The notes below the pieces were generated by a model that was not told the origin of the DNA, made no database searches, and saw only the letters and a list, made by a program, of their open reading frames with translations. From contig LRSR01000717.1 of assembly GCA_001579985.1 (NCBI GenBank), positions 1-23,209 of the forward strand: 23,209 nucleotides of DNA, written 5' to 3'. Positions 1 to 7,300 of the stretch are shown here, one piece after another (the first letter of the stretch is position 1; the number at the start of each line of letters is the position of its first letter). The stretch comes from Hypsibius dujardini. Taxonomy: Eukaryota; Tardigrada; Eutardigrada; Parachela; Hypsibiidae. A program made the position numbers and the translations under genes.

Positions 1-91
1 GACACAGACACAGACACAGACACAGACACAGACACAGACACAGACACAGACACAGGCACAGACACAGGCACAGACACTGACACAGATACAG
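1..91. repeat. (GACACA)n hexanucleotide microsatellite
   Basis: Nine uninterrupted GACACA units open the window, followed by variant units (GGCACA, GACACT, GATACA). The array lies just upstream of the first visible exon, so it is probably inside an intron of the truncated first gene. It differs from the four-base tracts that dominate the rest of the window. It may continue to the left of the window. Confidence 0.95.
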
Positions 92-156
92 AGAGATATC
101 AACATAGCCACATCAACAGCTAAATAGTTAATATTCGGTACATTTATTACCCATAG

Positions 157-576
157 GTAGGGAAAACCCACATCTACTTTGTGAAGGTCCTCGCTGCGGA
201 CCAAGGCTTAACCCCTAAACACGTCAAAATCATATATACCCAGGCCATGTTTGTCAAACTCGAGGTGCAGGGCAGGAAGAAAAGGAAGGGTGAGAAGAAA
301 AAGAGCAAAAAGGATACGGCCGGCGACCACCGAAGGGCCGAGAAGAACTTCGCGCCCAACGTGACATTCTACAGTCACGACGAGGGCGAAGTGCAGATCA
401 AGTCCAAATCGAAGAGTGAGATCCATGTGCTGACGGACCACTTCAACATCCAGAAGCGGCAGCCGCAAAACTGCGAATGCAAGGACCCCACGGTGGCCTG
501 TAAGTGCTTCATCGAGGCACGGAGGGTCATCCTGGAGGATCCGTCCGAGTATCTCAGATTCACCGGCACTAGCTAG
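157..576 (+). CDS. Last exon of an unrecognised protein, paralogue 1 of a tandem pair (5' end outside window)
   Basis: I do not recognise this family. The exon opens after an acceptor (ATTACCCATAG) and reads 139 codons to TAG. It encodes a short hydrophobic start (THIYFVKVL), a Lys/Arg-rich linker, an N-V-T sequon, then the block IQKRQPQNCECKDPTVACKC followed by EARRVILEDPS and a FTGTS end. The gene at 1240-3344 has the same last exon: about 52 of the final 72 residues are identical by my count, and the acceptor falls at the same codon. This supports a real, constrained coding exon from a tandem duplication. The linker here is about 30 residues shorter and lacks the His/Ser-rich stretch of paralogue 2. 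By comparison with that copy, the missing upstream exon should encode a long N-terminal region. Being a real exon is nearly certain; function is unknown. Confidence 0.85.
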   Translation, partial: VGKTHIYFVKVLAADQGLTPKHVKIIYTQAMFVKLEVQGRKKRKGEKKKSKKDTAGDHRRAEKNFAPNVTFYSHDEGEVQIKSKSKSEIHVLTDHFNIQKRQPQNCECKDPTVACKCFIEARRVILEDPSEYLRFTGTS

Positions 577-1239
577 ATCCAGTATGTCTTAATCGTTCGC
601 CCTATCAGGATTCCGATCGCCTTGGCGTTTATTCCACGCCAATATGAAATCAATCTTTAATTTTTCAGCTCCATAACTTAATGTGTCGTGGCTGTGTGTA
701 CGTTTTTGTCTTGATGTTTTCTTCACTGTTGGCGAAGGAAATTAATGCCGGATATTTTGTTGGTTGCGTTATTTATGAAATGCATTATTTCTGGCGAGCA
801 GAATTGTGATTCGGTTTTTTCATAGGCCATGTATCCTTTATTCGAACAAATATGGGACCCCCTATCCGGAAGCTCCGATCGCCGTCCATTCGATCATTAA
901 ATAAATCAATGGAACTAATTAGGCGCTAAGTGAAGCAGAGGTAATGCCTCACTATAAATCAAACCGTCACCTCGCAACATCACCACCCCTGATACCACCG
1001 CACATCGCTATTACCATCTCAGAATTTCGGACGAATCAATGTCAACAGGATAGAATTGTCAATCAATATCACATTCTACCCCGCTAACCTGTCTTGCAAT
1101 GGGACCCCTTGGCACTGCATAGTCACTTGCCTACAACCAGCTCACCTGAGACAGTAATACGATTCTTTTCTCCCGCCCTCTAAGTTGTTGCAGTATACAG
1201 CCAGCACTGCCGACCACCACACGTCTTCCAAACTGACAC
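577..1239. other. Intergenic: 3' end of paralogue 1 and 5' leader of paralogue 2
   Basis: No coding signal was found in this stretch. A canonical AATAAA at 900-905 lies 324 nt past the stop of the upstream gene. Near the right end a strong pyrimidine tract (CTTTTCTCCCGCCCTC) leads to an AG at 1192-1193, 46 nt before the ATG of the next gene. This could be the acceptor of a 5' UTR intron or a spliced-leader trans-splice site. The sequence cannot distinguish the two. Confidence 0.6.
900..905 (+). terminator. AATAAA polyadenylation signal of paralogue 1
   Basis: This is the first AATAAA hexamer after the TAG at 574-576, in an AT-rich setting. The implied 3' UTR of roughly 340 nt is plausible. 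Confidence 0.55.
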
Positions 1240-3344
1240 ATGGCTGGCTGTCCGGTTAACTACTCCGCAGAACCGGAACCCCGTCGACCCGCACAGCAGC
1301 AGCAGCAGCAACAACAGCCGACCCAAGCTCAGCAGATCCAAACCGCCCAGGCCCAAATCGCCGGTCAACAACAGATGTTCCAGCAGAACCCCAACGAAGT
1401 CCTCCAGGGGGCCGGCGTCGGAGCAGGCCCCGCTCATCACCACCCACAAATGACGGACGGCTTTAACAACGCTCAACACCGTAATTCCCTCCTGGTACCC
1501 ACGCCCAATATAGGTGGACCCCCGTCGGGGGGTCTGCCCCTCGAACACCCCGGACCCCCACAACAGGGGGGCGATTATGGGGGTCTGCATCCGCCGTACC
1601 CCCAGCCGCCCATGGGTCTGCAGATGCCGGTGGGCCAGGGACCGTTCTACGGACCGGCCAGCAATCCGATGTTCGGTCCGGCGACCGGGACCGTCCAAAT
1701 GGAGACGAAGAATGTGACAACGACGTCGATCACGTCGGTGCCGTTGGGAAAGCACCCGTCCGAGATATCCGCTGCGTCGGATGAAAGCAAGCTGACGGGC
1801 GCCTCGGTGACAAGTAGTTTGAGCGGGCTTGTAGACGGCAGGATAACGGACACGGAGATCAAGCTCAAGGTGTCGGGGGAGTTGCCGCTGTGGTTCAAGC
1901 AGAAACGGGCGGTCTACACGAAGCACATGCTGCACCTCTTCTTCTCCGGAGTTTGCGCATTTGTAAGCGATAGATAGTTATGACGGTGTCTCTGTCGCCA
2001 CGGTTCGAAAATGTGTCCAGTCCTCCGGAAAGTTTCACTGATTTTTCTTTCGTCAAAACATGAACCTAGTGTCTATTTATCCGTCCGTTTCGCCGCTTGT
2101 CGTCAGTTTCCCCTTCAATCCATCCGTCAGTCGACTTGCCAATACGTTTGTCAGCTCATCGAGTGCCTGCCTGTCTGACCACTGTCTGTCCGTTCTCAGC
2201 CTTTCAATCCGTCCGTTTGTCCGTCCGTCCGTAGGACTGACCGTAACTTCGTTAGTTTATCACCGTTATCATATCCAAATTTTCTTGTGTTCTCGCCCGG
2301 TCCTTCAATTTGACACTCTGTCTAATGTTCCATTCATCTGTTTGTGATCCGTCTTTCAGTTCATTTGTTGTTCAATCTTCGTTCCTAAATTACTTCCCCC
2401 CCTCATCCTCTGTCAATCCAACCGTTTGTCCATGCCTGCGTGATTTTGCCTATTTATCCTTCAGTTTATGAGTCAATTCAACCGTCCTTCCGTCCGGCAG
2501 CTTGAAGCGCGGTTTGTCTGTCCTTTAGTCTGTTAATTTTTCCGTCCATCCATTTATCCATCTGTCCATCCGACGATCAATTCATCCGTTTGTCCGTCTG
2601 TGCATTCGTCTGTCTCTCCGCCCATCCTTCTGTTTATCTTTTCGTTCGTCCATCCGTACGTCCGACGGCCGAACGCCGGTCGATCCATCCGTCTGTCTGT
2701 CTGTCTGTCTTGTCTGTCTGTCTGCTTGAGCAAATTTGTCTGTGAAGCAGTTTTAGGCATTTCCAGTGACGATCAGCTTCCCTAGGTCTTCATCTTTGAA
2801 AATCACCTCGTACATATCTCTCGACATATTGCAGATTGCGCCGACGCACATCTACTTCCTCAAGGTCCTGGAGGTGGACAAGGGCGAGTCGCCGAAGCAC
2901 ATTCGCATCTCCTACTCGCAAGTGATGTTCGTCAAACTAGAGGGCCACGAGAAGAAGGGCAAAAAGGGCAAAAAGGGGAAGAAACCCAATAAATCCAAAT
3001 CCAAAACCAAGGGCAAGAGTCCCCAACCGCACGGTAGTAAGGACCACCTCCACGCCGTGAGCAGTACTGGCAGTCATCAGCCGCACCTCTCGGCTCACTC
3101 CCATCTCGGCGACCACGACCCCAATATCACCTTCTACAGCCAGGACGCGGGAGACGCCTTCATCAAGACGGGCAACAAGGGGGAAACCCACGTGCTGATG
3201 GACCATTTCGGCATCCAGAAACGGCAGCCGGCCAACTGTGTCTGCAAGGACCCAACCATCCCCTGCAAGTGTTTCGTAGAAGCGCGACGCGTCATCCTAG
3301 AGGATCCCTCAGCCTACTTACAGTTCACCGGAACGAGTGGATGA
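1240..3344 (+). CDS. Unrecognised putative type II membrane protein, paralogue 2 (two exons, 410 aa)
   Basis: Exons 1240-1962 and 2835-3344 join in phase 0 (donor TTT|GTAAGC, acceptor ATATTGCAG|ATT). The ATG at 1240 is preceded by an in-frame TGA at 1234-1236. Order along the protein: a Gln run at 19-26 and a Q/P/G-rich disordered region to about 150; a Ser/Thr-rich part; basic residues (FKQKRAVYTKH) just before a hydrophobic stretch at about 230-250 that spans the exon junction; a Lys/Gly/Ser/His-rich linker (about 279-335); an N-I-T sequon at 338-340; IQKR at 368-371; and cysteines 376, 378, 385 and 387 as two C-x-C pairs. Positive residues before one hydrophobic segment suggest a type II anchor with the C-terminus outside the cell, which the conserved sequon supports; the segment contains two His and is a weak anchor. 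The intron is filled with CCGT/CTGT repeats, and a missed small exon there cannot be excluded. Function unknown. Confidence 0.72.
2060..2745 (+). repeat. Degenerate CCGT/CTGT tetranucleotide tract in the intron of paralogue 2
   Basis: The tract is dominated by TCCGTCCGTC and CTGTCTGTC words with many substitutions and ends in a purer CTGT run at about 2691-2725. It occupies most of the 872-nt intron (1963-2834). The long open frames across it are by-products of a four-base period with few stops. Confidence 0.85.
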
Positions 3345-3598
3345 GAACTCTGAACCTAGTTTTCTTGTTCACACGATGTCGCTCGGTTGTTTTGTGTGGC
3401 AAAGCCGAATTTGTTGGTTCTGTCATAGCGAGTAAAACTGAGACCGAGACTTTTTTATGTGTAGTCAGGCGAATAATTTTTTTATTATGTAGCGGCTTCT
3501 GCGACGGATTTGTCTCAAGCGAAACTGAATGCCGCGGCATTCTGTTATCTTTCTTGCCCTTACCAACACCTATGATTGTTTTGACTGTATGCTTCAGT

Positions 3599-3604
3599 AA
3601 TAAA
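3599..3604 (+). terminator. AATAAA polyadenylation signal of paralogue 2
   Basis: The hexamer lies 255 nt past the TGA at 3342-3344, in the sequence CAGTAATAAATAG. It is the only canonical hexamer in this spacer. Confidence 0.6.
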
Positions 3605-3712
3605 TAGAGTTCTAAGAACGAAATCTAGGTTACTTCCTTCAAACTGGGGCCTTTTCGAGTGGGAATAATTGTGAAACGACTATCAGTTTGTTGGACAGCC
3701 TATCTCTCTATA

Positions 3713-3757
3713 TGTCTGACTGTCTGTCTGCCTATTTGTCTGTCTGTCGGTCTATTA
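3713..3757 (+). repeat. Short degenerate CTGT tract
   Basis: About eleven CTGT-like units with interruptions lie in the spacer upstream of TPPP. It belongs to the same repeat family as the intronic tracts. Confidence 0.7.
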
Positions 3758-3940
3758 GTAGGTCTTTTTGGCCGTTATCGTGTTACCACAGTGATGGCGA
3801 CTTCATTGTCACTCTACTGGTAGTATAGAAGAAATTTAGTGGAATACCTGGGTAGATACCGTGAAATATATTTCCCATTAGACTCGTGTCTCAGCCCAGA
3901 TTGACAATTCGTATTTCATCCTACTCGAACTATTTCAACC

Positions 3941-4315
3941 ATGCCGGCCGACTGGAGCGTTGTGGATGCTGCGTCAGTGGATGGACTAAAAGCGGGATTT
4001 GGGGCATTCGGCAAGTTCGGTGATCGTACCTTTACCGGCAATAACATGGCTTTGAAGAATGCTGATAAATGGCTGAAAGAGGCGGAGGTGTTGGGGAAGA
4101 AGATAACCACTACTGACACCAGCATCACTTTCAAGAAAGTCGTCGGGTAAGGCGCTTCGTTCCTGTCAACTTAGATTTGGTGAACTCGGAACTGAACAAC
4201 ATAAAACGTCATCTGACTTATCAGGCAAAACTGAACAAGACATACAGACTGACTGTCAGGCAAACAAACGAACAGACAGACATTCAGGAAGACCGACAAA
4301 CGGACGGGCAGACAA

Positions 4316-4366
<51 letters not shown>

Positions 4367-4381
4367 AACAAACAAACAGAC

Positions 4382-4418
<37 letters not shown>

Positions 4419-5167
4419 AACAGACAAACAGACAGATAGACAGATAGATAAACAGACATACAGGCAAGCAGACAGAAAACCTGAAAGGGCGTGGGCGATC
4501 TTGTCTTGCTCTCTAATAACAACTATTAATTCTCCCTTAACCGACTGCGTACCTTAACTGAATACAGGAATAGCGAAAAAACTATGACCTTCGATAAGTT
4601 CAAGCAGTTTATGGCAATCCTAGCGGAAACTTCGAGTAAAGAGGATCCTTCCGGAGAACTAATTAAAATGGCGGCCAAACTTGTGAAGGTCGCTGGACCC
4701 GGCACTACTGGAACCACGGTAAGTTTTTGCCGTTTTTGACACAAAGCCTTTCCGTTTTTCCACGTAGATTAGTCAAAAAGGGATTCACAAAATTCGTTTT
4801 TTTAAATTGTGTGAACGTTCAGTCTACTAATCCTATAATTACCAGTTTCTAATGCCGACTTGAATATTTTGAAGGCCGCGATGGCGGTGGGCGGTGTGGA
4901 CCGGCTGACGGACACCAGCAAGTACACCGGAGCGCACAAGGAGCGCTTCAATACCGACGGCACCGGCAAAGGCATCGACGGTCGAGAAGAGATCGCCAAA
5001 AACGACGGGTACGTCAGACTGTCCATTTGTGGTCTACGAGTATTCGGAGAAGAAGAAAAGGACAGGGCCAAATCTGTATTTCTGGATGGTTTGAAATTTT
5101 TGTCTGCAGATATGTGGGAGCGTACAAGGGGGCCGATACTTACGACAAGACAAAGGGCGGAAAATGA
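3941..5167 (+). CDS. TPPP: TPPP/p25-alpha family protein (tubulin polymerization-promoting protein), 4 exons, 182 aa
   Basis: Exons: 3941-4146, 4568-4718, 4875-5008, 5110-5167. The phases close exactly and give 182 residues, the size of short TPPP proteins without the long N-terminal extension. The N-terminal part ([18 protein letters not shown], then [18 protein letters not shown] and [12 protein letters not shown]) is the p25-alpha core. The C-terminal part carries [18 protein letters not shown], the glycine motif GTGKGIDGR at 148-156, and [15 protein letters not shown], which are family hallmarks. Members bind tubulin, bundle and stabilise microtubules, and are common in ciliated cells. 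The acceptor of exon 3 (TATTTTGAAG|GCC) has a poor pyrimidine tract and was chosen because it alone keeps the phase without a stop; an AG at 4844-4845 would bring in a stop. Intron 1 is filled with CAGA repeats. Convergent with the selenophosphate synthetase gene. Confidence 0.95.
4254..4475 (+). repeat. (CAGA)n tract in TPPP intron 1
   Basis: CAGACAGACAGA with interspersed CAAA and TAGA variants occupies much of the 421-nt first intron. The purest part is at about 4317-4440. No coding exon is hidden in it. Confidence 0.93.
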
Positions 5168-5241
5168 AAATGAACGCGTACAGTAGGAGTATTTCCAGCG
5201 CCTTGTCAGTTATCACGTCACGTCCCTTGGTATAGCCTTTA

Positions 5242-5247
5242 AATAAA
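5242..5247 (+). terminator. AATAAA polyadenylation signal of TPPP
   Basis: The hexamer lies 75 nt past the TGA at 5165-5167, in CTTTAAATAAATACC, and is well placed for the TPPP mRNA. Confidence 0.75.
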
Positions 5248-5499
5248 TACCAGTATAGCGATATTTACGGCATTTCGCTAGAACTTTTAGTTTCAACTAC
5301 CGGGTACTTCATAAAACTAAATATGCTCGTGTATTGTAAAATGTGTAACACCGTGAAGAAAGCGAAGAAAAACAGAGACTCGATTTGTGAATTTTGATTC
5401 GCGGATTGGCTATATTGTTGATGTAAATAAGTAGATCATTTTGTCATCATTTATTACGGACTCACGTGATATGACCGTGTATCTTTATGTTTATGTGTC

Positions 5500-5860
5500 T
5501 GTTTGTCCTAATGTTCAGTTGCCTGTCTGTCTCTGTTTGTCTGTCTGTCTGCCTCTGCCTGTGCCAATGTTTCGGCCTGTCCGTCAGTTTGTATGCATGC
5601 CTCTTAATCTTCAGTCTACCTATCTGTTTCTGTCTGTCTGTCTGGTGCCTGTTTGTGTGCTTGTCTGTCGGAGTGACTATCCGTCGATTTGTTCGCCTAT
5701 CTGTCTGTCGGTCGGTCTTTCTATCTCTCTATTTCTGTCTGCGGTCTATCTATCAGCGTTCGGCTTATCTGGTCCGTTTGTCTGTCTGTCTGCCTTTTAT
5801 TCTTCAGTCTACCTATCCGTGTCTGTCTGCCTGTCAGCTCTATTGTCGGTCTACCTGATC
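5500..5860 (+). repeat. Degenerate CTGT tract in the convergent spacer
   Basis: Repeated CTGTCTGT and CTGCCTGT words with frequent substitutions. It lies downstream of both converging genes and is on the complementary orientation to the CAGA tract in TPPP intron 1. Confidence 0.85.
5796..5801 (-). terminator. Candidate AATAAA signal of selenophosphate synthetase
   Basis: TTTATT on the + strand reads AATAAA on the - strand, 222 nt past the stop codon of the - strand gene. A second candidate lies at 5450-5455. The nearer one is preferred. Confidence 0.45.
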
Positions 5861-6022
5861 AAGTCGAGATCTCTCCCCCCCCTACCCCGCCCATCAACTC
5901 GTCAAATAACAGATCAATGCACGAACGTGCAGCTGCTAGTCTTCATATCATCAAACCGGAAACTTGTAACTATCAAACGCAACGCCTAAATCTCACAAGG
6001 TCTGAACAGCAGGACTTAAAAA

Positions 6023-6653
6023 CTAGATACCACAAAACGCAGTGAGGTCTTCATCACCGGATGGCACTTCGATCACCCGCATTTTCTCACTCCACACCAC
6101 CCTGCGATCGCCTTCCTCCACCGTGCCGATGATCCATGCTGGCGTCCCGTCCAGTCGCCGAAGCTCCTCAATGTATCCGGCAGCGCGATCGCGCGGCAGG
6201 CAGACCAACAAGCCACCGGAACTCTCCGCCGAGTTGCCCTGCAGCAGGCCGAAACCCGGGAACGTCCGGCTAACGACGGCCATGTTGGCGATAATAGGGA
6301 GGTTATGAATAACGAAGTTGACGGAGTTATGCTGATTGCGGACGAGATTTTCGGCATGCCCAAACAGGCCGAAGCCGGTGACGTCGGTGGCGGCGTGTGC
6401 CGAGAATTGATGCATCAGTCGAGCAGCTACAATATCGGAAGACAGTAGGACCAAAATATTATTTAGAATGACACCAATCATCAGGTGAGGTCCAACAGAA
6501 AAGAACAGACATGCAAGCAGACAACCAGGCAGGCAGGCATACAGAGTCGACAAGAGAGCGACAGGCATGAATTGCGAGAGAAGGACAAATAGACACAACA
6601 ATAGACAGAGGTTAAACTGACTGACTGATTGATGGGCAGGCAGGCAGACAGGC

Positions 6654-6688
<35 letters not shown>

Positions 6689-7220
6689 TAGACAAACCAA
6701 CAGACAAACAGAGACAACAGGGTAGGTAAGTTTAAGTAAAATGAACGCATAAACATAAAAACCCGATTAGTGTCCCTAAAAAATCTCTTTCGATTTACCA
6801 TTTCGGTTGAGTCTGGTCATGCTGTACATGGCGCGTCGATAGGCCTGTCTGATGCTCTCGTCTGGAACGATGGCCCGAACCTTTTCCGCCCGCTCCGGAT
6901 TGGTGGTTAGCCACTGGTGGGCGTTGACAGCAATCTGAGTCCCGAGCGGTTTAGTCAGCACTAAGACATCACCGATTTCTGCATCCTCCGGCCTAGAGAA
7001 GAGCTAATTAAAAAACGGAAAATAAGGAGAACTGGTGAGGCGAAAGGGGATATTTTACATAATGACGTCCTCGGAGCGAACAACGGCGGACGCCGTCCCG
7101 CCGATCGTGACCCAGGGGTTGATTACTGTCTGGCCTCCGTTGACGCTAGTGCCAGCCTCCGCAGCACAGTCCTGTTAGACAGCAAATAGTAAAACTGACA
7201 GATAAGGTAGTTGTCACTAC

Positions 7221-7300
<80 letters not shown>

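Larger units (their letters stand above)
3345..3940. other. Intergenic: 3' UTR of paralogue 2 and upstream region of TPPP
   Basis: No further gene is seen here. An AATAAA lies at 3599-3604 and a short CTGT tract at about 3713-3757. The palindrome GAAATATATTTC at 3863-3874 is AT-rich and about 70 nt upstream of the TPPP start codon. It could act as a TATA-like element, but this is weak. Confidence 0.5.
5168..6022. other. Convergent intergenic region between TPPP and selenophosphate synthetase
   Basis: The region holds the two 3' UTRs and a long degenerate CTGT tract. On the + strand an AATAAA at 5242-5247 serves TPPP. On the - strand the nearest candidate signal is at 5796-5801. The open frames rich in Leu-Ser-Val-Cys across the tract are repeat artefacts. 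Confidence 0.6.

Noticed and set aside
1180-1935. 251-codon open frame on the - strand opposite exon 1 of paralogue 2
   Set aside because: It is antisense to a coding exon with a clean start, donor and phase-matched downstream exon. Its Arg/His/Leu-rich composition is what a GC-rich shadow frame gives.
157-3344. Assignment of the tandem pair to ITM2/BRI
   Set aside because: Only the short GIQKR-x3-N-C pattern is shared. The BRICHOS domain and overall lengths do not match, so no family name was given.
157-3344. Netrin-like (NTR/C345C) domain in the tandem pair
   Set aside because: C-x-C pairs and a K-V-L-E-V start are suggestive, but the cysteine spacing and the expected C-terminal motif are missing.
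4171-4557. Long open frames on both strands coding Arg-Gln-Thr-Asp or Leu-Ser-Val-Cys repeats
   Set aside because: These are translations of the CAGA/CTGT microsatellite inside TPPP intron 1. The same applies to 5441-6045, 6481-6801, 7211-7829 and 22414-22767.
4846-4874. TPPP exon 3 starting at the AG at 4844-4845
   Set aside because: In the phase set by exon 2 this start meets a stop (TGA) within six codons. The AG at 4873-4874 keeps the frame and the family sequence.
6427-6700. Upstream extension of the last selenophosphate synthetase exon
   Set aside because: The frame runs into the repeat tract. Alignment to the family and the acceptor TATTGTAG place the exon start at 6426.
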